NCBI RefSeq assembly: GCF_052324685.1
Contig: NC_135223.1
Coordinates: 11,039,766 to 11,103,765 of the forward strand
Length of the DNA: 64,000 nucleotides
Direction: 5' to 3'
DNA from: Brachyhypopomus gauderio
Taxonomy: Eukaryota > Chordata > Actinopteri > Gymnotiformes > Hypopomidae
Shown here: positions 1-11,900 of the stretch, piece after piece
Position numbering within the stretch: the stretch's first letter is position 1
How the letters are laid out: each line of letters begins with the position of its first letter
Notes under the pieces: generated by a model
Told to the model about the DNA's origin: nothing
Databases searched by the model: none
The model's input: the letters and a program-made list of their open reading frames with translations, nothing else
Translations under genes and position numbers: made by a program

Positions 1-120
1 TGCAGATTGGCATCATCATGTAGAATTTCAAGACATGAAATGTTAGGGAGATGCAACTGACACTATGAAAAGAAATAAATGCCTTTGAATCTAATCTGTG
101 ATTCTATATTCCTCTTTCAG

Positions 121-263
121 AATAGTACAACAGTTTCTTGCAGGACTTTTTGCCAATTCAGGAGTTCCGGGTTCCCCTCCACTGTCATGGTAAACAAAAT
201 AAATTCTTGCAAGATTTTTGTTCTTATCATGAAAAGCATATTCAGAATTATTATCCTGAATGA

Positions 264-317
<54 letters not shown>

Positions 318-1753
318 ATTAGGACGGGTATGCTGCACTCGAACCCTGGTGACTACGCATGGGGACAGGGCGGTCTGGACGCAGTCATCACACAGGTATG
401 GAGAAACATGGGCGTCTGCACATACATAGGCACTGCTATGAAGTTTTGTTAACAGAAAGGTTTGTTTTGTATTTTTGTGGCTGCAACAGTGGTTTTGGAC
501 ATATTGTTCCCATGATGAGTATTTTGCAGTGAGTCTTGTACTCCCTCTGAAATGCAGAGGTGTAAAGAAAAGGGACAGCCCTGCATTTTAAATTAAACCT
601 ATACTAGCTATACTCAAGAGGATCAGTGCCTTCCATCTAGTAAACCAGGAAAAATGCATTCGCCAATGTGAGAAGCCAAGTTCCTTGAAACATGACATGT
701 TGAAACACCTTAAAACTGATGTCAGCTCGGTCCCTTCTCCTTCCCTCCCTCCCAGTTACTGGGTCAGTTTGAGAATACAGGCCCCCCTCCTGCAGAGAAA
801 GAAAAGATCTCCTCCCTCCCCACAGTCATCGTCTCTCAGGAACAAGCTGGTAAGTGTAACACCCCCCCCCCCCCCCCCCCCCCCACAACCTCCTCCTCCT
901 CCATGTCTTCCAACCGCTTTCAAATCTCTCTGCTGCCGTGTTACTGCTTCAACTTCTGCTTTAAAAACACCCACAATGCACGGCACATGAGGGGCCGGAG
1001 AGAAATGTGTCCCCTCCAGTCCGGGGCCGCCCACCCATCTAACGTCCTTCCTCTGTGTATTTCAGACAGCAGCATGGAGTGTCCGGTGTGCAAGGAGGAC
1101 TACACGGTTGGAGAGCCCGTCAGGCAGCTGCCCTGTAACCACTTCTTCCACAGCGACTGCATCGTGCCCTGGCTAGAGCTGGTGAGATTGGTATGGGGGT
1201 GTGGGGGACAGCTGGGTCAGATATAGTTCACGAGGCAGCGGGGCGGGGCTGGTCACATGTGGGAAATAAGATGGCCAGGAAGAGATTGGGAGGTAAATAG
1301 AAGTGAGGCGGGTGGGGGGATCATTCTAGCTTCACCCGTGGAGAGAAGGCCGTTAAATAGCCGGTCCGTCCTCCACGGTGTTCTGTGTGCGCCTCCTTTA
1401 TCTGGGTTCACAGCAGGGCCTCTACATTGTTGCCAGCAGCATAGACGAAACGGGGCTCAGAAAAAGTATCGAAAGGAAGTCATGAAGTGGACAATAGGGA
1501 ACAGGGAAAGGGCAGAGAAGGAGAGTCCTGCAGAGGGAGATCTGGCAGTGATGAGCAGTGGAGGGAGCCAACACCGCCCTCACTCGTCTCTGTGTCTCCC
1601 CCCCCCAACCCCCCAACCCCACCCGTCTTGCAGCACGACACGTGTCCAGTGTGCAGGAAGAGCCTGAGTGGAGACGACAGCAGCAGCGAGCCCGCCTCGG
1701 AGCCCCCCCCCCTAAACACTGACCCCCGCACACAGGAGAGATGGTCCTTCTGA
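121..1753 (+). CDS. rnf115: RNF115-type RING-H2 E3 ubiquitin ligase, 3' part (5' exons outside window)
   Basis: Five exons are visible: 121-189, 323-395, 756-849, 1066-1181 and 1634-1753, ending in TGA. All have AG/GT borders and compatible phases, giving about 156 C-terminal residues. They read [14 protein letters not shown], then [14 protein letters not shown], then the RING finger [30 protein letters not shown]. The RING has a C3H2C3 layout and is split between the last two exons. Family knowledge: RNF115 (BCA2/Rabring7) and RNF126 are cytosolic E3 ligases that work with Rab and BAG6/ubiquitin pathways; the RING recruits the E2. The '[17 protein letters not shown]' segment and the final QERWSF resemble RNF115 (human ends in RWTF) more than RNF126. 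A (TG)25 tract ends six bases before the 323 acceptor, and a run of 23 C follows the 849 donor closely. The N-terminal zinc finger is not in the window. Confidence 0.93.
267..316. repeat. (TG)n microsatellite in rnf115 intron
   Basis: About 25 perfect TG units end just before the acceptor at 321-322, so the repeat takes the place of the usual polypyrimidine tract (GTGTGTCATTAG). Confidence 0.95.
862..884. repeat. poly-C run after rnf115 splice donor
   Basis: An uninterrupted run of about 23 C begins 12 bases into the intron that starts at 850. Length polymorphism or sequencing slippage is likely here. Confidence 0.9.
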
Positions 1754-3958
1754 GACACGCTCGCACACATGCACGCACACACGTGCGCGCGGTCTCTCTC
1801 GTTTTCTGTCTCTCTACCCAACACTCTCTCTCCCTCCCTCTCTCCCTCTGTGTGACCCACACAGTACACTCACATGAGGGCTTGCTGCTTGTTTGGCCTG
1901 CCCTGTCTTAACGCCAGCCTCTCTCCGCTCTCATACGGTTTACTACATCTTACTTTCTGTCTCACGCGCGTCCTTCAGTGTGGCCTCTGGCCCCCGCCCC
2001 GCTTTCCATCTGTACATTCACACTTTTACCTCCCCTAGTCGGAGCCTGATTATCGGTTTGTGTTTTTGTTACACCTCTCATTAAAGTATCCCTGACACCG
2101 CCACAAGCAAGAAGGCGGGGCAAACAGCGTTGGCATGGCACCACGTAGTTACGGAACTATCGTAGTTCTGGAATATAGTGTTCCACGTTCTGAAAGAACT
2201 GAGCTGTATGCAGTGCATAGATTCGATCTGCATTCAATGCGAAATCTGACTGCTATGGGATACAGCATCTTTGCTACGTATTCCAGGTGTCTCTGCTGTT
2301 CTATTGCTCGCCACCTATTTTTTTGCTCACTCGTTCCATCGTTAGCTAACCTGTCCATGCGATGTGCCGCTGCTGTGGTGGGTAACTGGTTCCAGCGTCA
2401 GAGCTGGGGTCCCTTCAGCTCACCTCCTGTATATATCACACACACACACACACACACGCGCGCCCTACATCCAGTTCATCCATATTTGGTTTTTCTTCTT
2501 TTCACTTATTTGTATCACTTTTTTTGTAAATAATTTTAGTTCATAAAATCATTGAAAGAAAAACAAAAAGCATACTGAAAATAAAGTGAATCCCTAAATA
2601 TTAAAATATATATTATATATATGATGTGTATGATGATGATGTATTAATAATAAAACTGAATAAAAATCAGTTATATGTTGATCTTGTTAAGACAGGTTTA
2701 CACAGACCAAGGGTACCTTTAGCTTTCATTGTTTTATTAGCAAAATAGTGCACAGGTCGTTTTTGCCACAGCAGTGATTCTTAAGGTGAATTGTTAGAGC
2801 GATTTTATCAATGTAGTCATAGTTACTTTTTCTGCTAACCCACTACATTGTAATATTCATTAGCTTAATAATCAACACTGTGATACGATACTCCAGTACC
2901 TCAGCAAGCTTGACACTGGTTTTTATCAGTACGACACGTTGGTGTCATCAGAGATGAGGTTGTGGTGCTTATATCTGTTAAGGAAGCAACAATGATTCGA
3001 TGGTTTCAAAACCCTAAATGGGATTAATGACAGAAGAGTCCAGCTGGGACTGTGAAGCTTCCTGCTGTGTGTATGGGAGCCTCATCCTTGCACTGAACTG
3101 GCTGTCATCACGTGTATCTTTAAACTTATCGCCAGACTCAAATAGTGGACACCGTCAACAGTTTAACAAGACTACAGCAGTCGGGCCTTCATGTCGCAAC
3201 CCGAATAACACGTTTCCATCACGTTATGTACACATTGCTTTAAACTGTCTACCAGGTTCTATTAAAAAGCAGGCCATGAGATTTTCAGCTACTGTAAATG
3301 AGTGGGTATCTTTTGTACATGTGTAGATGCAGAGATAAAGCTGCATTTCCTCATTCGGTGATGATCACAGACATATCAGAGTCAACATAACCTCTTACTC
3401 TCACCCGAAAGTAACTTGTTAAAGTATAGATCGCTGTCAAATTGTTTCCTGAACCTCGATGAGTGTATTACAGTGTATTAGAAAGTTCTGTTGTTCAAGG
3501 ACCATTTTCTTTAGTTTTAACTGCTGACTTGAACAGCCCAAACAGGCTGTAACCCTCACAGAACAAACGCTCCCTTCTTTCCGGCCACTGCTTATCCAGA
3601 CAGGGTGAGTGAGGGAGTAGATTTCAGTAGTTTAGGAGAGCTTGTTTTGTATCATCTTTTCATTGTGTGTCAAATGGTCAGTGTTTAAATCTTACATAGA
3701 GATGCTCAATATGGAGATAGTACAGATCTTGGGTTTGATCTTTGCAAATCTATAGAAAAATATGCACTATATTTTGGTTACATGTTTGAAACACTGAACA
3801 CAAAAGCATAAATGTGAAATGTTTTTTGACTGTCGTGGTAATCACTGAAAGTGGTGAAGGACAAATCTTAAGTGTGCCTGACTGCGGTGATGAGGGGCAC
3901 AGAATGTAACTTGAGTCACTGGGTTTTGGGTCCCGGTCCACTCCGAGCAGGGCGGCGG
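1754..3958. other. rnf115 3' flank and rnf115-gba1 convergent interval
   Basis: The two flanking genes converge here. The first part is probably rnf115 3' UTR: CT-rich sequence to about 1860, then ATTAAA near 2081 and AATAAA near 2580 as candidate poly(A) signals. A short (CA)n tract lies near 2437-2457 and AT-rich sequence at 2580-2680. I see no further gene. Confidence 0.55.
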
Positions 3959-6900
3959 TCAGGAGCGAGCCCAGAGCAGTGTGAGGATGGAGTGGGGTGG
4001 AGCAGTCGCCGGCATGAAGCCCACCAGCTGATCCCACAGCTCAAACGATACCTCCACATCAGACCTGGGCCACCACGACAAGGCACGTTACAACGGTTAA
4101 AACAATATGGAATAATTTTGAAAATTTTTGAATTCACATATTGCCTGTTTACAGTACTTAAGTAAAATCCAAAACCGTAAGGATCAATTCTGGTTCCTAG
4201 GTCGTAAATCTTCGCATTAGCAGTGAAGATCAAATAGGAGGATGTGTTGCACAGGTAGTGCTAACACCGCATGGTTTAGAGAGAGAAGAGCTAACACATA
4301 TTTAACTTATTTGACAGAAAATCGATGATTTTCTCCACTCTTTTTCACCTGTTCAAAACAATCAGCACTGCTGAGCCATCGGGTCTGATGAAGGCGGAGC
4401 TTTCCAGAGCAGTGTTTCGAGAAATAGACACACCCACTCTCTGAGACCCCTCACAGAGGAATTTGCTGTGTCAAAACAAAATGAAGCAATGTAAATGTGG
4501 AGATCATCTTTGAAATCAGTCAGATTATATCACTTTCGGAAGAAGGAACTGTTTAAAGCTATGTCTGCTGTTGTAGTGACAGCTGCTACTAAAATTAAAA
4601 ACTCACCCTAGTTAATAACAATGAAAATCATAAACCTGGATATGCTGAGGAGCTCATTAAGGTTATATGATCAAAGTCAGTGCTTTAGTGGGCAATAAAG
4701 TTGAGATTAGGACCATCGAGTCCTATCAGCTTTGGACAACTATAACATTAACAAGGAAAACAAAGATAGATTTTCTCAGCTGTAGTTTACACATGCTGCA
4801 AAATCGTACTCTCACCTGAAGTGAGCCATGCTGTAGAAGGCTGGCTGTTTGTAGAAAACGTCACTGCTCCGGTTGACGATGATGGGACTGTCCACAAAAT
4901 TCTTCACCCAGTTTGGCCCACCTTCCAGGTTCAGTGCCAAGTTCCAGTCTGTCCACCCACTCACATAATTATTTAGGTCCTGAGGTCAAGGGTCGATGGA
5001 ATAACCGAGTAAAAAGAGATTAGAGGAGAGAGAATAAGTGTAAGAAATAAGCAGTGTGAAGGAACATGAAATTATCAACAGCTTTGATGATTAGAAATGT
5101 CTTTAGGATTGTTCAGCAGTGGTTGTCACGTTGAAAGTGGAAGAGGATACACAGAAACAGCCACCATTCAGTGTTCATGCAAAGTTTAGGTTCAGTAAAA
5201 AATGGCTCCACAAATCCCTTGACTGAGCCTGCTGAACTGTCTCCAACTATATCTTAACAGAACTTAAAGCAACCTGAATACATAAGATATATTAATGAGG
5301 AACTGCCATTATGCTGCTCTTGGTGGGAGATGTTTCTCGTCAATCACAGCGATACCAGCCAATTATGAATATCAGTGTGGTCTATCACGGTGACAAGGTC
5401 AAACAGCGATTTCCTGACGGCTCTGTGTCTCTGTGCCTGCACACTCGGTGCTAGCGTGACAGGCTGACAGGGAAGAGCTGTCTAGCCGGTCAACAGGTGG
5501 CAACTGGCTTAGAGAAAAATGGGGTAAACAAAATGGATCCAGACAGTCTGAGCGGGGGCACCTCTATAATGTCATGGGCGTAGGCCTCTGCTCTTTCCCA
5601 GCTTCCCAGCCGAACTCCACGGCCGAGCGCACTCCAACCGGAGCATGCTTCAGTGCCAAACAGGAAGTACTCGGGGTAGAGATCATGTGTGGCTGCTAAA
5701 GTGATTTCAGCAGGAACAAAGTGGTCCCAGTACCAGTGAACACCGATGCCATGTACGTAGCGTGCTGCATGGATATCACTCAGAACCTGCAGGAGAAATG
5801 AGACTTTGGTCAGAAAACATAAACGTCACACCTCCTGTTTTAACTTTTTGTCATGTTTATGACATCCACTGCCTCTTTTGATCTTCAAGAAAGTTGCTCA
5901 GTTGCATCTACTTTGTTTTTTGCTCTTTCCCAACAAATCTAAAGTGTTTTCATCTCGTTTTATCCTAATCTTTCTCACCACTTTGGCCCAGTGAGGAAGC
6001 AGGATTCTCTGGTCATCCAGGATCATAAGGCGGGTCTTGGCATATGGGGAGGAGTGGAGGGCAGGACCAAGGTCCATTGCAATCCAATCACGTTGAGTTT
6101 CTGGAGTGAAGCCCAGAGCCTGAAAACTGTAATTGGTCAGTTCACCAGCTGTGGGCTCGTTGCCAGTGGTCAACCCCCAAAATGAAATGTTGTGTTTCTT
6201 ATACTCTTCCAGAAACCTGAGAGATGCGAGGAGAGAAAATAGTCAAATGAACACCACAAAATCACAAGTAGAATGTAATTATAGCACAATGCAATAATTT
6301 TTATTTATAATATAAAAGCAGTATGATGTAATTATAGTGTAATTATAATAAAATTATGCATTCACATCACATGTATGTAGTACAAATTCTCAGCAGGTGC
6401 TAGTGACTTAACGCACCTGATATAATACTGTGCCCAGGTCTTGTACTCCTTGCCCCCTGGCTTGCCTTTGAGTGTGCCCTTTCCTATGAGTGCACCATTG
6501 GTCTTTAACCAGCCGGGGGCACTCCAGGCTGAAGCAAACAGAGACAGGGGCCGAGAGGACAGGGCTTGGGCCCGCTGCAGCAGGGGAATCTGGTGTGATC
6601 ACAGCATCATGAAGCAGTTCAAGGTCAACTCCATCAGATATGCCTTTAATGTCCGTCATGTGTCAGTCCGCATTATGATCATTTGTGCACAAGGGCATCA
6701 CCTTCATGCCCGTGTCTTCCTTGGCGAGGCTAAAATTGAGCAAGCCGTAGTCGTTGGCCGAGTCGGCATACGTGTACAGGCGAGTTGAAAAATCACAGCT
6801 AGCCATCGGCACTCTGACCACACTGTACTCTATACCTATGAACACAGAAAGACAGAACTCATTGCGTTATGAATATCACCCCACACCCAAAGGAAAATCA

Positions 6901-7974
6901 GATAATACTGTCTTGGCTTTGTCATCACAGGTCTATTTTGTTATACATAGGAAAATAACCTTTAACAGCCAAATCATTAACTAGTGTTCTAAAATCAATA
7001 CATCTACTTTCATCTACTTTTCATGACATCTGCTCTTTCTCTCACTCTCTCTCTCACCCTCTGGGGAAAAGTACTGTCTGAGAAGCTGGTCCTGAGTTCC
7101 AGCCGACAGGGACAGAATGTTCATAGCTGCTGCGTCTGTCATGGCTCCACCAAAGCCCTTAACATGCTGGTACTTCTGAGTGGGCACCAGAGTGATCCTG
7201 AGATCTGAGACAACCAAGTTATATATATCAAGAGCAGCAGTGATTGAATAGAATCTTTCTCAGCAATATATTGTTATTATGTGAAAAGGTAACAGGAGAG
7301 TTTCAGAATGTCCTCTATATGCAGCACAAATGTATTTGTATTATTTAACTGTTAGAGCCAGAAGGTACGAATGAAGAGAATCGCTCTGTGTCTGGATAAG
7401 ACCGTCACGATGTATCACGTCTCTGACACAAATGTCACTCAAGGGTCACTTTGATGTATTACACTGGTGTTAAGGATAAATGCACACATAAGAGACCAGG
7501 ATCATGCATCAGTGTCAGCCAGCACTCCTGCAACGCACCTGAACCGCTGCTGTTCCTCTGAACCTGCCTTTGCTCCTGCTGGAGCCTGCTGCCCGCCTGA
7601 CTGCTCGTGAACGTCAGGAAGTGACCCACAGCAGGTAGGCGGACGAGGCCAACGGAGTCGCAGTGTGTCGCATTACACTCACACACTACTGAGCTCTGGC
7701 CGAACCTCCTCGCCTGACAGTCGTCGCTGGCAGCTACATAAAAACAGTGAACCCGTGTAAAAATACACTGGCGCGGAACCGCCAAGCTGGTTTATATTAT
7801 CAATATAAAAATACTTTCATTAACAGATACACAGAAAAGTACTACGGATGAAAATTTAAAATTATTAATGAGCATTAAAAATATATATTACTTTTTTCTG
7901 TAATGGACAAACCCACCTGTGATGGTCAGTGAAGAAAGAATCGCGTAAAGAACAAGAACAGCGGACGGCCTCAT
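3959..7974 (-). CDS. gba1: Lysosomal acid glucosylceramidase (GH30 beta-glucocerebrosidase)
   Basis: Ten coding exons on the minus strand: 7974-7917, 7733-7539, 7204-7058, 6835-6702, 6589-6417, 6216-5979, 5786-5562, 4979-4816, 4465-4349 and 4064-3959. They sum to 1,557 nt, or 518 residues (human about 536). The enzyme hydrolyses glucosylceramide to glucose and ceramide in the lysosome. Exon 1 encodes a short hydrophobic signal peptide ([15 protein letters not shown]). Exon 2 carries the cysteine-rich start of the mature protein ([14 protein letters not shown]). Further blocks are [30 protein letters not shown] and [10 protein letters not shown]. The acid/base glutamate lies in TTGNEP (about E256) and the nucleophile in FGTEACSG (about E361); their spacing of 105 residues equals that of the human enzyme (E235, E340). 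The C-terminal beta domain ends in LLWARS. The intron at 6590-6701 is only about 112 bp. No frame damage is seen. Confidence 0.96.
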
Positions 7975-8819
7975 ATTTGAGTTAAGGAAGGTCCCACACT
8001 TGGTTCAATCAGAGTGGTTTCATATTCGCTTCACCAATTATTCATTTCCATTAACAATACACCAAGGCGTGATTACAAACTCGGTCTTTTCTACCTTTTC
8101 GCTAGTTAGAGTAGCTTAGACGGACATTTACTCCTGTCATACCGCGATAGTGACATATGCAGACTGTTATAGACATTAGTGAAGTTTTGTTCCTACTTCT
8201 TCAGCCATCAGTAGTCACATGACCATCACATGACACGTGACATCGTGTACTGATTGTTTTTACAGTGTGCTAAAATGACCGCTAGATGTCGCCAAGGTAC
8301 AATAACAAACCTGCGTCTGAAAATTCGAAAATTGATAGCGAAACCTGTTAATGATACTCAGTGAAACTGTCAGCCATACAATAATTTTTAATACTTAAAA
8401 GTTGAATGCCAGTTAAGATAGGTTCCTAGAATACCGTGATGTCGGGCTGTGGCTTGCCGGTAGGTCATTAAAACGTAAAATTCCTGCAGTGTTTTGGTAA
8501 TGTATTGAGACGAGAGATATAGGTTGACTTAAATTACTGTGCCCTAGTGTCTAAACTTTTGACTTTTACGAGATTAACAAAAAGCTCATAACAATGTATA
8601 CATCTATTATCAGGAATAACTTAAATATGAATCAATATTAATTAGTCCAAGGTACATCATGTCTATTCAATTATATATTTTTTACTTAAACAGTAAATAT
8701 TTTACTGCTAAGATTAACAGTAAACATTGTAGGTACTTACAAGTACTTCAGCATGTCATACAAACTTTATAATTTTTTGAAGTGTGAGAAGAACGAGACT
8801 GACATTTTCTTCAAATGGT
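7975..8819. other. gba1 upstream region / dap3-gba1 spacer
   Basis: About 0.85 kb separates the gba1 start codon from the dap3 poly(A) signal; both genes lie on the minus strand. It must contain the gba1 5' UTR and promoter. The stretch 8190-8260 holds CACATGACCATCACATGACACGTGAC, i.e. several CANNTG/CACGTG-like E-boxes, which fits a lysosomal gene (CLEAR-type sites) but was not tested. No coding region is seen. Confidence 0.4.
8193..8243. promoter_or_regulatory. E-box cluster upstream of gba1 (candidate TFEB/CLEAR or USF sites)
   Basis: Two TCACATGA motifs and one ACACGTGACA motif lie within about 35 bases, 220-270 bp upstream of the gba1 start codon. CLEAR elements (GTCACGTGAC) drive lysosomal genes through TFEB. 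The site TGACACGTGACATC is a near match. This is pattern evidence only. Confidence 0.4.
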
Positions 8820-8825
8820 TTTATT
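8820..8825 (-). terminator. Poly(A) signal candidate of dap3
   Basis: AATAAA read on the minus strand, 80 bases after the dap3 stop codon. A second AATAAA overlaps the stop region itself (8906-8901), so a very short 3' UTR is possible. Confidence 0.5.
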
Positions 8826-8904
8826 ATTAAAGGCATCAGTTGCACGTGATCCATTGCATGTATTATCTGAGTGACAGAGCAAGAAGGAGAGCAAGATAGA
8901 TTTA

Positions 8905-11900
8905 TTACAGAAAGGAACACAATCTATCCAGGGCGGCTGGATTTCTGCTGCTGAGGAACAATAGTTCTTTCTTTCCCTCTTCTGTGTTGCCTGTAGGAAA
9001 ATGACAGAATTCCTTAAATGTATGTTTGCAGATGATGTACATGTGTGGTGTTTACACACGCTCGCACACGCTGAGCCACTGCCCCACACACACTACGCTT
9101 ACTATGTGGATGCTGGAGCCACTTCCGGTCCATGTAGTACAGGTAACAGCTCTCAAACTCCTTTTCACTATAGTTGGAAACAGGCACTGGCACAAAAGGG
9201 TCCATGTAATCAAATCCCTCCTAAAAAAAAAAAATGTACATGGCATAAATAATTTTCCACATCTCCAGAGTACACAGGGCCAAAACATGAGGCACCTTTG
9301 CAGACCACATGTGATTAAAAGAATGGAGAGGGACGACCTCTTAAATTATGAATATTTTGAAATTTGTGCTGTATTATCTCTTTAAGAATTCCCAATTAAC
9401 CAATATGGGCCTTTTAAAAGCAGTATAGCATTGTTCCTTAAACAAGCACTGAACATAGTGTTTTTTCCATTTTCAAATTGAGACTGAGAAATGAAACTCC
9501 ATTTTAGGTGCTGTTCATGCAGGAAGCAGCTAATTCTAAAGGTCACCAAGTGTTGTTCTTTGTGCGTGTTGGTTTCCCCACCTCTCCCAGCAGCTCCGTG
9601 GGCATGTAGGCTGAGCGAGGTTTGAACAGAGACCCTGTCTGAGAGAGTGTTGTGACAACGGCTCCTCCACACTGAGGACGAACAGAATCACAGGGAGAGA
9701 TGAAAAGACAAAAATGAAAACAGTATAAAAAAAATTATTATTAGTTAAGAGGGTGAAGACAGGGCAATATGAACTTTTACCCAATCATTCCTCAACATCT
9801 TCCTCAGGTTGTGAACAAGCGTTAGCTCCTCTGGGGATATCTAACAACACAAAAATGTAGAACAAAAAATATTTATATGAAAATGTATAGCAGTCTGGAC
9901 TAATAAAACGTAATAAAGGTAATAAAGGTATACATAGATAAAAAGGTACCAGACTCTTGTCCTCCTTCTTCAAAGAAGTCTTTCCCCAAAGAGCATTGAC
10001 TCCATCCACAGCCACAACCAGCCTGAAAGCGTGCTCAGTGGCGCCCCCTGCCTGCAGCCTCAGCTCCCTCAACAAGGCGCCTACTACATCGCTGCTGCTC
10101 TTTACACGTGACACACCCTGAAGTGGTAAAAAAAAAAACAAGAAGTCAAAGCATGAGGAGCATCCAAAACAAAAAAATGGGGGGGACAGGTATGTATTCT
10201 CTCTTTCCTTTTGCATACAGTACTAGTACTTGGGACAGTGAGGGTATAATAAGGATGTCAGGAGTTAACGCAGGTCACCTGGTCAACCAGCTCCCCCAGA
10301 GGACGCCCCTCTTCTGTGCTCTCTCTCTTAGTCCAAACATAACGCCGCGTTGTCTTGATCTGCTCTCCAGCAATGCAAAAAATGTGAAAATTAACCATGG
10401 ACATCTGTCCAAAACTTTATATGGTATCAACTATGGATGTAATGTAACATGTGAAACCTTGTTATCATAGTCGGTAGTCAGTGTAGTCTTTAAAGCTACT
10501 CACCAAATCATTACAATATGTGGCTAGAACATTCACATAGCTAGAAGTTAAAATGTGTCTCTGTTTTAAGGTATACCTTAGACAGAAAATGCTCATTAGT
10601 GCTTTTAAAATTCTTAAGCCATGTGGAGGCCTGGATTGGTTGATCAAAGCGAGCTGGGCGGGATGACGACGGCAGCAGTTCCTTACAGTTCTTGACCCAC
10701 AGATGAGCTACAGCCAAGAGAGAGCAAGGCGGAGAACAAGCAGGTGTACAGAGAGGTTTTGAACAAGACAGCAGACACATTCAAGTTGGGAGGATCTGTC
10801 ACATAATCTATTGCATCTTTAGTGTAAACATTCAGCAAACAATCAAATAATTAATAAAATGACTGCTCAATGCTTCCTAATGGAACAATCTAACTGCATG
10901 AGCTCCTGACCATCAGGTATGTGGAGCAGAAGCCAGCCCTGAGTGGAGCAGAAATGCAGAGCGTGGCACAGAGACATGGTCTTCCCACAGCCAACCTCTC
11001 CATCTGATGTGCTGTCAAGGAAAACGCTCACAGGCACTTACTGAACAAAACCAAGATTAAGCAGAGGTTTACGTCAAACTATCAAACTGTTACCATACAA
11101 AATCATGAGTAGTAGAACAAGGAAAAGGTTTAGGAATGGTGTTTAGTAATGTTGCACGTGTGATTGCGGATACAGAGCATGTAGCGTAGCGCAGGTTTGC
11201 TATAGTCGGCTCTTTTCAGATAAGAGATGAGCTCCAGTGTTGGCTGCCTCACCATGATACAAGCTTCATTAAATGTCTTTATCTGGAAAGAGGGGAAACA
11301 CAAACAAAACACTGTCATACTGTGGTAAACATCAGCAGTCAGTCCATTTTCCACACTTCACTTGAATCGTGTGACTTATTATGAAGTAGTCACATGCTGG
11401 GTACCTGCATTTGGAAGCGTGGGGGCAGTCCATGGGGGAATGCTTTTCGGATATCTGCAGAGGGGACCGTGTAGTATTGACCGACATGCTGCTCCCCATG
11501 GCACATCTGTGGAGCAGGGATGAATTAGTGCCCCAAATATCCAAATGACTCAGCAGAGAGACAGACATGCACATGCACTCCGCAGGGCCGTTACATCTAC
11601 TGGGCCTTAACTGGTGGTACATACTGGGTCACTCTCTGAAGTCCTGAAGAACGCCAGCTGACTTGGCACATCTGAAGCTGTTGCTTCTGCAACCTTTCCC
11701 AGCTGACGTCCATTGCTGCTGATGTGGAGAGGCTGTGTCTGTGACACCTAAAGATGACAAGCTGATCACTCAGGGGCGCTGAGAGGGGTTCGTTATGTTC
11801 TCTGGTAACATCAAAACGCTGAGGCAAATAAAGATACGAATGCAGTACATTTTAACACAGAAATTGTGGTAGAAGACATGGATGCAAGACCACTTACTGT

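Noticed and set aside
6590-6701. Loss of residues or a frameshift in gba1 between EDTGMK and IPLLQRAQ
   Set aside because: A 112-bp intron with GT..AG ends lies exactly there and the joined peptide matches the family.
11748-11827. Extension of the dap3 exon upstream through [20 protein letters not shown]
   Set aside because: That reading is in another frame. The acceptor at 11748-11749 with frame [12 protein letters not shown] matches the family N-terminus and joins in phase.
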